Assembly: GCA_002708925.1 (NCBI GenBank)
Contig: PAPN01000026.1
Coordinates: 1-64,000, forward strand
DNA: 64,000 nucleotides
DNA from: Paracoccaceae bacterium
GTDB lineage: Bacteria; Pseudomonadota; Alphaproteobacteria; Rhodobacterales; Rhodobacteraceae
Reading direction: 5' to 3'
The position numbers were made by a program, and so were the translations under genes. Under the pieces are notes generated by a model. The model was not told the DNA's origin, made no database searches, and worked only from the letters and a program-made list of their open reading frames with translations. This document shows, in pieces, positions 25,863-34,505 of this stretch; the stretch's first letter is position 1, and every line of letters begins with the position of its first letter.

Positions 25863-26456
25863 TCAGGCGGCCAGGGTGGCGATGGTGTCGCTGGCGTGTT
25901 TCAGCGACGATTCGGGGTCGATGGCATAGTGATCCGACGCGACGAACTGCACGTCGGTGATCCCGAAAAACCCAAGCATATGCCGCAGATAACCCGAGGC
26001 AAAGTCGATTTCAGAGCCCATGCGCGTCCCGTTCGAGGAATAGGCAATGATCGCGCGGGTGTTCTGCACCAGGCCTTCGGGGCCGGCCTCGGAATAGCGG
26101 AAAGTCTCGCCCGCGCGGGCCATCTGATCCAGCCAGATTTTTAGCTGGGCGGGCACGGCAAAATTGTAGATCGGCAGCGCGATCACCACGATATCGGCGG
26201 CTTTCAGCTCTGCGATCAGGGTGTCGGACAGCGTGGCGATTTCGGCCTGCGAATCCGAGCGCTGCTCGGCAGGGGTGTTCACGGCCACCAGCCAGTCGGC
26301 ATCGGTCGCGGGCAGGGGCTGCGCGCCCAGATCCCGGCTGGTCACGGTGGCGTCCGGATGCGCGGCGGTCAGTTTGGCCAGAATCTCGTCGGTCAATTGA
26401 CGCGAGATAGAGCCCTGCGTTTTGATGCTGGAGTCGATTCGAAGGATGTTTGGCAT
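25863..26456 (-). CDS. azoR: FMN-dependent NADH-azoreductase
   Basis: The 197-residue flavodoxin-like protein has the AzoR pattern: LRIDSSIKTQGSISRQLTDE (FMN phosphate loop), ADIVVIALPIYNFAVPAQLKIWLDQMARAGETFRYS (FMN ring and dimer contact) and a C-terminal region with SDHYAIDPE. The family reduces quinones and azo compounds by two electrons in the cytosol, protecting against electrophiles. A LysR gene is divergent 117 bp away and is the natural candidate regulator. Confidence 0.9.
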   Translation of the reverse strand: MPNILRIDSSIKTQGSISRQLTDEILAKLTAAHPDATVTSRDLGAQPLPATDADWLVAVNTPAEQRSDSQAEIATLSDTLIAELKAADIVVIALPIYNFAVPAQLKIWLDQMARAGETFRYSEAGPEGLVQNTRAIIAYSSNGTRMGSEIDFASGYLRHMLGFFGITDVQFVASDHYAIDPESSLKHASDTIATLAA

Positions 26457-26573
26457 GATCTGGTCTCTTTTCTGTGAATTGCCTTTGGTCCTAAATCAGT
26501 TATCCCTTGCGTAGTTGAACACAATTCGCCTGATCCCACAGTTGGTGTTTGCAGGCGCACAGATGAGGGTCAG

Positions 26574-27449
26574 ATGGATAACTGGGATGAAATCCGAACC
26601 GCATATCAAGTCGCACGTATGGGCACGGTCAGCGGGGCAGCGGATGTTCTGGGCGTGCATCACGCCACAGTGATTCGCCATATTGATGCGCTTGAAACGC
26701 GTCTGGGGGTGAAGCTGTTTCAGCGTCACGCGCGCGGCTATACCCCAACCGAGGCCGGCCAGGATTTGCTGCGGGTGGCGCAGGGGGCGGACGATCAGTT
26801 CAGCCAACTGGCGGGGCGGATCAAGGGGCGCGGGCAGGATGTCTCGGGCGAGCTGGTGCTGACTTCGTTGTCGGGGCTGGCGCCCTTGCTGACGCCGGTT
26901 CTGTCTGAGTTTCGCAAAGCCTATCCCGAGGTGGTTCTGCGGTATCTGACCAGCGACCGGCTGTTCCGGCTGGAATATGGCGAGGCGCATGTGGCCATCC
27001 GCGCCGGCAGCGCGCCCAAGGATCCGGACAATGTGGTGCAGCCCCTGCTGTCACAGCGGATCGGCCTGTTTGCCGCGCCCTCGTATGTGGCGCGCAAGGG
27101 TGTGCCCGAAGGCCCCGAGGATTACGGCGATCACGAATTTATCGGCTCGGACAATCGCGACACGCGCGCGCCATTTTTCCGCTGGCTGTGGGAAACGGTC
27201 CCGCCGGAAAGCATCGTGTTCCGCAGCACGGATGTGCGGGCGCTGAACCTGGCGGTTCTGGAAGGTGTCGGGATCGGGTTTCTGCCCCAGTGGGAGGCCC
27301 GCCGCTATCCCGATCTGGTGCAGGTCTGCTCCGCCCAGGAGGATTGGGAATCGCCGCTCTGGCTGGTGACGCATATGGCGCTGCACCGGACCACCAAGGT
27401 TCAGGCGCTGCTGGGCTTCCTGAAAGACCGTGCCAAGGACTGGAACTGA
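26574..27449 (+). CDS. LysR-family transcriptional regulator
   Basis: The 291-residue protein has an N-terminal winged HTH (YQVARMGTVSGAADVLGVHHATVIRHIDALETRLGVKLFQR) and a periplasmic-binding-like effector domain from about residue 90. The helix contains HHATVIRHI rather than the common QPALSRQI. It is divergent from azoR and overlaps nothing; the EamA transporter starts one base after its stop. It probably controls one or both neighbours in response to a quinone-like or metabolite signal. Confidence 0.88.
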   Translation: MDNWDEIRTAYQVARMGTVSGAADVLGVHHATVIRHIDALETRLGVKLFQRHARGYTPTEAGQDLLRVAQGADDQFSQLAGRIKGRGQDVSGELVLTSLSGLAPLLTPVLSEFRKAYPEVVLRYLTSDRLFRLEYGEAHVAIRAGSAPKDPDNVVQPLLSQRIGLFAAPSYVARKGVPEGPEDYGDHEFIGSDNRDTRAPFFRWLWETVPPESIVFRSTDVRALNLAVLEGVGIGFLPQWEARRYPDLVQVCSAQEDWESPLWLVTHMALHRTTKVQALLGFLKDRAKDWN

Positions 27450-27450
27450 C

Positions 27451-28332
27451 ATGTCTCAGGCCATGCGCGGCCATGCGGCGATGCTGCTGTTCTCGGCTCT
27501 GGTGGCGGGGTCGTTCTCGCTGGGGGTGCTGGCTGCGCCGCATATTGCCCCCACCGCGCTGAATGCGGTGCGATTTGCGATTGCGGCGGTCCTGGTGGGG
27601 GTGGCGGCCGTGGCCACCACAGGGATCGCGCGTACTGCGTTTCACTCTCCCTGGCGCTATCTGCTGCTGGGGGGCACCTTTGCCATCTATTTCGTGCTGA
27701 TGTTCGAGGGGCTGAAAACCGCCGCGCCGGTGTCCGCAGCAGCCGTGTTCACACTGACCCCGATTCTCAGCGCTTTTGCCGGCTACGTGATGCTGCGCCA
27801 GATCACCACGCGCTGGATGGCGATGGCTCTGGCCTTGGGCGGAGCAGGAGCCGTCTGGGTGATTTTTCGCGCCGACCTGTCAGCGCTGCTGGGCTTCCAT
27901 ATCGGAACCGGAGAGGTCATCTATTTCTGGGGCTGCGTGGCACATGCGATCTATACCCCCATGGTGCGCAGGCTGAACCGGGGCGAGCCGGCGATCGTCT
28001 TCACCTTCGGAATGCTGGTGGCCTGCTGCCTGCTGGTCACGCTCTGGGGATGGGGCGATATCACGGCCACCGACTGGGCCGCATTGCCGGGCATCGTCTG
28101 GATCACCATCCTTTATGTCGCGGTATTCGCCAGCGCCGTGACCTTCGTGCTGCTGCAATATGCCTCGCTGCGGCTGCCCTCGGCCAAGGTGATGGCCTAT
28201 ACCTACCTGACCCCCAGCTGGGTGCTGATATGGGAGATTTCCCTGGGGCATGGCGCCCCGACACCGCTGGTGCTGGTGGGCGTCGGGCTTAGTATCGTGG
28301 CGCTGCTGATGCTGCTCAGGGGGGACGGTTAA
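27451..28332 (+). CDS. EamA/DMT-family transporter
   Basis: The start at 27451 (MSQAMRGHAAMLLF) lies one base after the LysR stop, with AAGGACTGG as ribosome site inside lysR. The 293-residue protein has ten hydrophobic helices in two EamA repeats; the second begins near YFWGCVAHAIYTPMVRRLN. It is an inner-membrane metabolite exporter or drug/metabolite carrier. It is in an operon with the LysR gene. Its stop overlaps that of the convergent arsR gene by 4 nt. Confidence 0.87.
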   Translation: MSQAMRGHAAMLLFSALVAGSFSLGVLAAPHIAPTALNAVRFAIAAVLVGVAAVATTGIARTAFHSPWRYLLLGGTFAIYFVLMFEGLKTAAPVSAAAVFTLTPILSAFAGYVMLRQITTRWMAMALALGGAGAVWVIFRADLSALLGFHIGTGEVIYFWGCVAHAIYTPMVRRLNRGEPAIVFTFGMLVACCLLVTLWGWGDITATDWAALPGIVWITILYVAVFASAVTFVLLQYASLRLPSAKVMAYTYLTPSWVLIWEISLGHGAPTPLVLVGVGLSIVALLMLLRGDG

Positions 28333-28670
28333 TCAGCCGGGCCGCTGCCCAGCTCGTTTTGCAGAAAACGCTCGAATGCATCCAGATTGACCGCCTCGAA
28401 CTGGCCAAAGCTCTGCATCCAGATACTCGCCTCGCGCAGCGCATCGGGCTCCAGCTTGCACCATTTCACCCGTCCGCGTTTTTCCTGGCTGATCAACCCC
28501 GCATTGGCCAGGATCACCAGATGTTTCGAGATCGCCGCCAAGGACATCTCAAAAGGCTCGGCCACATCGGTCACCGCCATGTCATCCTCCAGCAGCATAG
28601 ACAGGATCTGCCGGCGCGTGGGATCGCCCAACGCAGCAAAGACGGTATCAAGAGAAGCAGCCAGTGTCAT
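28329..28670 (-). CDS. ArsR-family regulator without evident metal-site cysteines
   Basis: The 113-residue protein has the ArsR/SmtB winged helix: FAALGDPTRRQILSMLL, AVTDVAEPFEMSLAAISKHLVIL and NAGLISQEKRGRVKWCKL. It has only one Cys, in WCKLEPDALREAS, so a classic ELCVCDL arsenic site is missing. The C-terminal SIWMQSFGQFEAVNLDAFERFL resembles regulators paired with SRPBCC/AHSA1 proteins, but no such gene is adjacent. Target unknown. Confidence 0.85.
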   Translation of the reverse strand: MTLAASLDTVFAALGDPTRRQILSMLLEDDMAVTDVAEPFEMSLAAISKHLVILANAGLISQEKRGRVKWCKLEPDALREASIWMQSFGQFEAVNLDAFERFLQNELGSGPAD

Positions 28671-28842
28671 GCCTCCGCGTTAACGGGGCCAAATCCGAAG
28701 ATCAACCAAACAGTTGAATATACGGAATCCGCCCTGGTAGCGATAACGCCCTTGGGGCCAGGGCGCGCCCATTGCTTCTTTCTGATAAAAATACTCATTA
28801 TAACAGTGGCTTAAATGACTTCCAGCCGCGTCCAATGGGCGC

Positions 28843-28871
28843 TTGACTCGGGCGGTGCCGCGCCGTAGCAA
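28843..28871 (+). promoter_or_regulatory. Putative promoter of the Fo operon
   Basis: TTGACT at 28843 and TAGCAA at 28866 are 17 bases apart. Transcription would begin near 28878, which places the ATG at 28872 outside the mRNA and supports the GTG at 28902 as the atpI start. Confidence 0.5.
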
Positions 28872-28901
28872 ATGCCCAACCGTCCAAAGGGGGTTTTGCG
28901 C

Positions 28902-29231
28902 GTGACCGATCCCGACCAGAAACGCGATCTAGAGCGTCTGGAAGCCCGGATCGAGGCTGTCAAAGCAGCCCAGTCCCCGAAACCCCGCGCGGACGAACAT
29001 TATTCGCTGGCCAATCATGCCTGGCGAATGGTGATCGAGTTAGTCGCCGGTCTCGGGATCGGCTTTGGCATAGGATACGGGCTGGACAGCCTGTTCGGGA
29101 CCATCCCGATCTTCCTTGTCATATTCACATTGTTGGGCCTTGCGGCGGGGATTCAGACGATGATCCGCACGTCGAAAGAGCTCCAGGAACAGACATTGGC
29201 CGATGAGGCCGAGAAGGACGAGAGGACATAG
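28902..29231 (+). CDS. atpI: ATP synthase protein I
   Basis: The GTG at 28902 has AAAGGGGG upstream; the ATG at 28872 has no site and lies at a likely -10 box. The 109-residue protein has a charged N-terminus and two membrane helices ([21 protein letters not shown] and [20 protein letters not shown]). AtpI aids assembly of the c-ring. It precedes atpB by 2 bp, at the head of the Fo operon. Confidence 0.9.
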   Translation: MTDPDQKRDLERLEARIEAVKAAQSPKPRADEHYSLANHAWRMVIELVAGLGIGFGIGYGLDSLFGTIPIFLVIFTLLGLAAGIQTMIRTSKELQEQTLADEAEKDERT

Positions 29232-29233
29232 AC

Positions 29234-29992
29234 GTGGCAAGCGAAGCACATGGCGCGGAAGAAGGCGGTCTGGTTTTCCATCCGATGGATCAGTTCATCG
29301 TAAAGCCCCTGTTCGGTGGCGATGCGATCCATTGGTACACCATCACCAACGTGACCCTGTGGATGGCCCTGGCGGTTGTCGCGATCGTCGTGATGATGGT
29401 TCTGGGCACCTCGCGCCGTGCAACGGTTCCCTCGCGCAGCCAGTCGGTTGGCGAGCTGGCCTATGTCTTCATCTACAAGATGGTCGAGGACGTCGCCGGT
29501 AAGGATGCGGTCAAGTTCTTCCCCTATATCATGACCCTGTTCATGTTCATCGTCTTTGCCAACTTCCTGGGCCTGATCCCCATGAGCTTTACCACCACCT
29601 CGCATTTTGCGGTGACCGTGGTTCTGGCTCTGCTGGTTTTTGTCGGTGTCACCATCACTGGTTTCGTCAAAAACGGTGTCAGCTTCCTGGGCCTGTTCTG
29701 GGTCTCCAGCGCGCCGCTGGGCCTGCGCCCGATCCTGGCAATCATCGAAGTGATCTCGTATTTCGTGCGCCCCGTCAGCCACTCCATTCGTCTGGCTGGT
29801 AACGTGATGGCCGGCCACGCCGTGATCAAGGTGTTCGCAGGCTTTGCAGCCATCGCCGCGGTCAGCCCGCTGTCGGTTCTGGCGATCACCGCAATGTACG
29901 GTCTTGAGGTCCTGGTGGCCTTCATCCAGGCCTACGTTTTCACCATTCTGACCTGTGTGTATCTGAAGGACGCTCTGCATCCGTCGCACTAA
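29234..29992 (+). CDS. atpB: ATP synthase Fo subunit a
   Basis: The GTG start at 29234 follows an AGGACGAGAGG stretch in the end of atpI. The 252-residue protein has five to six membrane helices and the key helix with [19 protein letters not shown], where the essential Arg contacts the c-ring carboxylate. Proton half-channels run through it. It is followed by a perfect inverted repeat and then atpE. Confidence 0.96.
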   Translation: MASEAHGAEEGGLVFHPMDQFIVKPLFGGDAIHWYTITNVTLWMALAVVAIVVMMVLGTSRRATVPSRSQSVGELAYVFIYKMVEDVAGKDAVKFFPYIMTLFMFIVFANFLGLIPMSFTTTSHFAVTVVLALLVFVGVTITGFVKNGVSFLGLFWVSSAPLGLRPILAIIEVISYFVRPVSHSIRLAGNVMAGHAVIKVFAGFAAIAAVSPLSVLAITAMYGLEVLVAFIQAYVFTILTCVYLKDALHPSH

Positions 29993-30007
29993 GGCCCCCG
30001 AATACCT

Positions 30008-30030
30008 GAGAGCATGAGGCTCATGCTCTC
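30008..30030 (+). repeat. Perfect inverted repeat between atpB and atpE
   Basis: Arms GAGAGCATGAG and CTCATGCTCTC are perfect over 11 bp around one centre base. In RNA it gives a stem of about 9 bp with a small loop. There is no T-run. It lies 15 bases after the atpB stop. Confidence 0.8.
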
Positions 30031-30070
30031 AACACCAAACGTCAACTTCCAATCGTAAGGAGATTTCACA

Positions 30071-30295
30071 ATGGAAGGCGAACTCGCACATATCGGCGCA
30101 GGCATTGCAGGTCTGGGCACTGGTCTGGCCGCACTGGGTGTTGGCAACGTGGCCGCAAACTACCTGGCTGGCGCTCTGCGCAACCCGTCGGCAGCTGCTT
30201 CGCAGACTGCAACCCTGTTCATCGGCATCGCATTCGCAGAAGCCCTGGGGATCTTCTCGTTCCTGGTCGCTCTGCTGCTGATGTTCGCCGTCTAA
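30071..30295 (+). CDS. atpE: ATP synthase Fo subunit c
   Basis: The start follows TAAGGAGATTTCACA, a strong site. The 74-residue hairpin protein has two helices; the first is Gly/Ala rich ([25 protein letters not shown]) and the second carries the proton-binding carboxylate in [21 protein letters not shown]. The polar loop is RNPS. There is no sodium-type Gln/Glu/Ser set, so it should be proton-driven. Hairpins on both sides may raise its expression relative to the other subunits. Confidence 0.97.
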   Translation: MEGELAHIGAGIAGLGTGLAALGVGNVAANYLAGALRNPSAAASQTATLFIGIAFAEALGIFSFLVALLLMFAV

Positions 30296-30319
30296 TCCGA
30301 ACGGAACACATCCTTACGG

Positions 30320-30346
30320 CCGGGTGGGCGCAGCGCGTCTGCCCGG
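30320..30346 (+). repeat. Hairpin between atpE and atpF'
   Basis: A 12-pair stem (CCGGGTGGGCGC with GCGTCTGCCCGG, three G-U pairs) closes a 3-base loop. It lies 24 bases after the atpE stop, with no T-run. Together with the upstream inverted repeat it brackets atpE. Confidence 0.75.
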
Positions 30347-30375
30347 TGTAACCGGAAGTTCCCAAGGAGGACGCA

Positions 30376-30912
30376 ATGGCGAGCAATACGCACGACGCCG
30401 CAGGTCAGGCAACTGAGAGTGCCTCGGGCATGCCGCAGTTGGACCCATCGAGCTGGGGCAACCAGATTTTCTGGCTTCTGGTCACGCTGGTCGTGATCTA
30501 TTTCGTCCTGTCGCGCATCGCGCTGCCCCGCATCGCTGCGGTTCTGGCCGAGCGTCAGGGGACAATTACGAACGATATCGCCGCAGCCGAAGAGCTGAAG
30601 GCGAAAGCGGTCGAAGCTGAAGAGGCTTATAACAAAGCGCTGGCAGATGCCCGTGCCGAAGCCCAACGCATCGTCGCTGAAACCAAGGCCGAAATTCAGG
30701 CCGATCTGGACGCAGCCACCGCCAAGGCGGATGCCGAGATCGCCGAGAAAGTGGCCGAGGGTGAGAAAGTCATCGCCGAGATCCGCGCGAATGCCCTGGA
30801 AAGCGTCAAGGACGTTGCCAAAGGCACCACCGCCGAGATCATCGCTGCCCTGGGCAGCGAGGCAGACACGAAAACCGTGGACGCAGCCGTTGCTGCACGT
30901 ATGAAAGGCTAA
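30376..30912 (+). CDS. atpF2: ATP synthase Fo subunit b'
   Basis: The start follows CCAAGGAGGACGCA. The 178-residue protein has one membrane helix ([21 protein letters not shown], about residues 31-51) after a polar N-terminus, then a long Ala/Glu/Lys coiled coil. The b/b' pair forming the peripheral stalk is typical of alphaproteobacteria and photosynthetic bacteria. It precedes atpF by 4 bp. Confidence 0.94.
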   Translation: MASNTHDAAGQATESASGMPQLDPSSWGNQIFWLLVTLVVIYFVLSRIALPRIAAVLAERQGTITNDIAAAEELKAKAVEAEEAYNKALADARAEAQRIVAETKAEIQADLDAATAKADAEIAEKVAEGEKVIAEIRANALESVKDVAKGTTAEIIAALGSEADTKTVDAAVAARMKG

Positions 30913-30916
30913 GGGA

Positions 30917-31474
30917 ATGCGTAAACTTGCTACTCTGCTGGCCCTGACTGCGGCAACGCCGGCCTTCGCGGCTTCGGGTCCGTTCTTCTCGCTGGGTAAC
31001 ACGAACTTCATCGTGCTGCTGGCCTTCATCCTGTTCCTGCTGGTTCTGGTGTACTTCAAGGTGCCCTCGATGCTGGGCAAGATGCTGGACAAACGCGCCG
31101 AGGATATCCAATCGGAACTGGACGAGGCGCGCGCCCTGCGTGAAGAAGCCCAGACCCTGCTGGCCTCGTATGAGCGCAAACAGAAAGAAGTTCAGGATCA
31201 GGCCGACCGGATCGTCGCCCACGCCAAGGAAGAGGCCAGCGCGGCCGCTGAACAGGCAAAGGTCGATCTGAAAGACGCGATCGCGCGTCGTCTGAAGGCC
31301 GCCGAGGATCAGATTGCCTCGGCCGAGGCTTCGGCTGTCAAGGACGTCCGTGATCAGGCCATCGCCATTGCCATTGGCGCTGCGAATGACGTGATTGCCA
31401 AGAAGATGACCGCGACCGAGGGCAACAAGCTGATCGACGCAGCCATCGCCGAAGTGGACGCGAAACTGCACTGA
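30917..31474 (+). CDS. atpF: ATP synthase Fo subunit b
   Basis: The 185-residue protein begins with a hydrophobic, signal-like N-terminus ([18 protein letters not shown]), then the anchor helix [17 protein letters not shown] at about 32-48 and a charged coiled coil to the end. It is the second stalk subunit. It is the last gene of the Fo operon and ends in a strong terminator. The F1 genes are not in this window. Confidence 0.94.
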   Translation: MRKLATLLALTAATPAFAASGPFFSLGNTNFIVLLAFILFLLVLVYFKVPSMLGKMLDKRAEDIQSELDEARALREEAQTLLASYERKQKEVQDQADRIVAHAKEEASAAAEQAKVDLKDAIARRLKAAEDQIASAEASAVKDVRDQAIAIAIGAANDVIAKKMTATEGNKLIDAAIAEVDAKLH

Positions 31475-31497
31475 TCATTGGGACACCCCAATCAAAG

Positions 31498-31528
31498 AAC
31501 CCGCGCCTTGGCGCGGGTTTTTTCGTTT
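31498..31528 (+). terminator. Terminator of the Fo operon
   Basis: Stem CCCGCGCC / GGCGCGGG with loop TT, then TTTTTTCGTTTT. It lies 24 bases after atpF and abuts the convergent GntR gene. Confidence 0.95.
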
Positions 31529-32295
31529 TAGCGGGCCTTTTCGTGCTCGAACCGTTGCAGGGCGATTTTCTCGTTCTGCTCGGCCTTTTGCTGGTCGCTG
31601 AGCGAGTCTTTCACATAGTCCAGATGCGCCTCGACCGCGCGGCGTGCGGCGGCTGGATCGCGGGTTTGCAGCGCGTCGTTGATTGCCCGGTGCTGATCCA
31701 GCAGCGTATCGCGGGTGGTGCGCTGACGGAACATGATCGTGCGATTGTAGAACACGCCCTCGCGCAGCAGCTGATACATCGAGCGCATCATGTGCAGCAT
31801 CACCACGTTGTGGCTGGCCTCGATGATGGCCAGGTGGAAATCGGCATCCAGGCGGGCTTCGTCTGCGGGGTCGCGTTTGGAATGGACGGCCTCCATTTTG
31901 TCAAAGATGGTCTGGACCACCTTCAGATCCGTATCCGAGGCCAGACGGGCTGCGCGTTCCGCGGCCAGCCCCTCCATGTCGCGGCGGAATGAGATATAAT
32001 CGAACACCGCTTCGTCATGCGCGGCAAAGAGCTTGACCAAAGCCTCGGAGAAGGCCGAGCCCAGCACGTCCGCCACATAGATCCCGGCGCCCGCGCGGGT
32101 GGTCAGAAGGCCCTTGTCCTGTAGCTCGGCAATCGCCTCGCGCAGCGACGGACGGGATACGCCCAATTTTTCGGACAGTTCCCGCTCGGAGGGCAGTCTT
32201 TCACCGGGGCGCAGAATACCACGCAAAATCAACAGCTCAATCTGTCGGGTAACGGCGGCCGAGAGCTTCTCGGGCTGGACTTTCTGAAAGGGCAT
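31528..32295 (-). CDS. GntR/FadR-family regulator (FCD domain)
   Basis: The 255-residue protein has a GntR winged HTH (GERLPSERELSEKLGVSRPSLREAIAELQDKGLL, residues 31-64) and a C-terminal FCD helical domain that binds carboxylates through metal-holding His residues (LDADFHLAI, DQHRAINDAL). PdhR and LldR have the same build. An inverted repeat GGTCA-N7-TGACC lies just upstream and may serve autoregulation. No obvious metabolic target operon adjoins it, so it may act elsewhere. Confidence 0.87.
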   Translation of the reverse strand: MPFQKVQPEKLSAAVTRQIELLILRGILRPGERLPSERELSEKLGVSRPSLREAIAELQDKGLLTTRAGAGIYVADVLGSAFSEALVKLFAAHDEAVFDYISFRRDMEGLAAERAARLASDTDLKVVQTIFDKMEAVHSKRDPADEARLDADFHLAIIEASHNVVMLHMMRSMYQLLREGVFYNRTIMFRQRTTRDTLLDQHRAINDALQTRDPAAARRAVEAHLDYVKDSLSDQQKAEQNEKIALQRFEHEKAR

Positions 32296-32309
32296 GGGGC
32301 GTCCTTTTT

Positions 32310-32326
32310 GGTCAAATTATATGACC
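32310..32326. promoter_or_regulatory. Candidate GntR operator
   Basis: GGTCA and TGACC are perfect arms around AATTATA, 15 bp before the GntR start. FadR/LldR-type regulators often bind TGGTC/GACCA inverted repeats, so this could be its own operator. Confidence 0.55.
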
Positions 32327-32399
32327 GGAGCCCGATCCTGGCAAGCCAGCAGACGGAAGTTGAACAGCCCCTGAAGCGCGCAGCCCCAGCCGGGATCAC

Positions 32400-32430
32400 G
32401 CAAAAGGGCGGCCCGAACCGGACCGCCCTC
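32400..32430 (-). terminator. Terminator of the polytopic membrane gene
   Basis: On the minus strand GGGCGGTCCGG and CGGGCCGCCC form a stem followed by TTTTGCG. It lies 26-50 bases after the stop of the TsoY-like gene. Confidence 0.75.
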
Positions 32431-32454
32431 GGGTTTGCCGAGCCGGAGGAAGCC

Positions 32455-33669
32455 TTACTCGGCAGGAACGGCGACCGCTTGGGACGGTTTGCCGAAATGC
32501 TGGCGGTTCAGGCGCAGCACCAGCCAGATCATCAGCGCCTGCGCGGCCAGCGCCACAGCCGTCACGATCCAATAAGCAACCGAGAACTTGTCAATCACCC
32601 CTGCCGCGGCCAGCCCTTTGTTCACGAAGAAATGGATCATCACCGACAGGGCCACACCAGGGCAGACCAGCGCATAGGAACCGGGCGAGGTTTTCGTCCC
32701 CAGCACGAAATCCTTGAAATACCCCTGACGGCGCAGAACCAGCATTCCCAGCATCACGAACAGCACCTGAACGGTCAGCATCCGGGCCAGAAAGACCATG
32801 GTTTCCCCATCGGTGACATGGGCTTCAAAGCTGGTGTGCAGCCCGTGACCCTGACGCAGGAACATGATGCCCAGAACCGTCATGATCGGCACGATGACCA
32901 TCAGGGTGGGGCCGGCCTCTTTTGCGGTGCCATAGTGCAGCATCGAATTGAACGCCGTTACCGCCGCAACCACCGTGTATAGAATGGCGGCAATCCCAAA
33001 GAAGGTGGACAGAACCAGCCCAACCCCAACGGTCAGCGTGGTGCTGCTCATGGCGGCGGGGGCGGACAGGCCGACGGCGATCATCGACAGCGCAAAAGCC
33101 GGCAGAAGCTGCGCGAAGGAGTTATGCGCAGTGACATCGAACACACCGCCTTTGGTCAGTACTCGGCCCAGGAAATCCCCGATCGTGCGCAGCGCCCAGA
33201 CGCCGATCAGCAGGAACGCGATCAGCGCCATGGGGAACAGGTATTCGACGATGCTCCACAGGCCGGGGACATAGACCAGCCCCACGATGAACATGGCATT
33301 CACCGTCATGGCCGTGGCCAGAGGGGCCGCCAGCAGTGTGGTTTCCGCATTCGAGTTGCGCAGCTTTTCATAGGCTTCGGTTTGCTTGAATTTACCCAGA
33401 GACGCAAAGTTCCAGATCAGCAGTTTCACATTGAGGAAGGCAAAGATCGCGATGCCAACCACGGCAACCGCAATGGCAATTTGCAGCCCGATCTGGCCGG
33501 TTTGGAACGCGGCCAGGATGTCTTCGAAGATGGGCACGGGCCGGTCGGGGTGCGGCACCCAGAACATCAGATACATAAAGAACGTGACGGCCAGGCCGCC
33601 AGCCCCCAAAGAGGCAAGGAAATAAAGCGGTGAATAACTGTCCGCCGGGCGTTTGATTTGCGTGGACAT
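32455..33669 (-). CDS. Polytopic membrane protein, possibly TsoY family
   Basis: The 404-residue protein has about ten strongly hydrophobic helices, a short cytosolic N-terminus and no signal peptide. It resembles the TsoY family of (seleno)proteins as I remember it; one Cys sits in YALVCPGVALSVM, where a Sec might stand in relatives. I am not sure of this name. Two ATTC-N8-GAAT-like operators upstream suggest regulation by a persulfide-sensing BigR/SqrR-type repressor, so the role may lie in sulfur stress or transport. It is monocistronic. Confidence 0.6.
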   Translation of the reverse strand: MSTQIKRPADSYSPLYFLASLGAGGLAVTFFMYLMFWVPHPDRPVPIFEDILAAFQTGQIGLQIAIAVAVVGIAIFAFLNVKLLIWNFASLGKFKQTEAYEKLRNSNAETTLLAAPLATAMTVNAMFIVGLVYVPGLWSIVEYLFPMALIAFLLIGVWALRTIGDFLGRVLTKGGVFDVTAHNSFAQLLPAFALSMIAVGLSAPAAMSSTTLTVGVGLVLSTFFGIAAILYTVVAAVTAFNSMLHYGTAKEAGPTLMVIVPIMTVLGIMFLRQGHGLHTSFEAHVTDGETMVFLARMLTVQVLFVMLGMLVLRRQGYFKDFVLGTKTSPGSYALVCPGVALSVMIHFFVNKGLAAAGVIDKFSVAYWIVTAVALAAQALMIWLVLRLNRQHFGKPSQAVAVPAE

Positions 33670-33684
33670 GGTGACCTCATAAAT

Positions 33685-33726
33685 ATTCCGTAGCTGGAAT
33701 GTATATTAATATGCAAGATATGGAAT
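33685..33726. promoter_or_regulatory. Two SqrR/BigR-like operator sites
   Basis: ATTC-CGTAGCTG-GAAT at 33685-33700 is a perfect ATTC-N8-GAAT site, and ATGC-AAGATATG-GAAT at 33711-33726 fits it with one mismatch. They lie 16 to 57 bp before the start of the membrane gene and are 26 bp apart. The consensus is recalled from work on SqrR of Rhodobacter capsulatus. Confidence 0.55.
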
Positions 33727-33860
33727 GTAATGGGATGCGTTGTCGCAGGCGGCTTAACGCGGCCTTTACCTGTTGGGGCGAAGCTGCGGGTATGAGAGTT
33801 GTTTTTCCTATTCGCCTGTGGCCGCGGCCCAATTCCGTGGGCCTCGGCGCGGGACATGTG

Positions 33861-34316
33861 TCAACTGAGTGGCTTTGACATGAACAGGCTGGCCGGGTGA
33901 TCTGCATATGACCCGAAAGGCCCCCGTTTGGCATAGCCCAGATCACGATAGAGCGCGACAGCGGCCGCCAGTTTATCACCCGTTTCCAGCATCACGCGGG
34001 TGTGCCCCTGGGCGCGGGAGGTAGTCTCCAGCTGGGCCATCAAGGCGCGTGCAGCCCCGGTGCCCCGCGCAGCTGGGGTGACGAACAGGCGTTTGACCTC
34101 GCCATAGGTGCCGCAATCGACCAGCGCAACGCATCCCACAGCGGCCGCATTCCTTCGTGCAACCAGAAATATGATCTCGGGCCTGTCCAATTCCCGTGCC
34201 GAGAAGGTAAAACATTCATCGGCGCTGTAGACCGCGCGCAGGGCCTGCTCTGAACCGTCCACCAGCGCCAATCCGTCGGGCGTCAGCGGGCTTTCGACAG
34301 AAATTGAGAGCGTCAT
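33861..34316 (-). CDS. GNAT acetyltransferase
   Basis: The 151-residue protein has the GNAT fold: GCVALVDCGTYGEVKRLFVTPAARGTGAARALM (motif A, acetyl-CoA loop RGTGAA), then a motif B helix and AVALYRDLGYAKRGPFGSY. It resembles the YiaC/PanZ-like group with a FGxY end. Not related to the fourfold array by visible sequence. It is divergent from smc. Substrate unknown. Confidence 0.85.
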   Translation of the reverse strand: MTLSISVESPLTPDGLALVDGSEQALRAVYSADECFTFSARELDRPEIIFLVARRNAAAVGCVALVDCGTYGEVKRLFVTPAARGTGAARALMAQLETTSRAQGHTRVMLETGDKLAAAVALYRDLGYAKRGPFGSYADHPASLFMSKPLS

Positions 34317-34505
34317 TCCCGGTCCTTCCTTGTGATCCGACGAAGATTTTTGCGATGTTCCGCGTTTGGGTCAAGTGGCGGAAATCCGCAATATCTTGTG
34401 GATAACTTGGGGTGCGCGGCCATATCAGGGGTGTTGGCGTTGACTCAGAGGGGCTTGGCGGATCAGGATCGGGGTTACACTGGAATCACAGGACACCCTT
34501 CGCGC

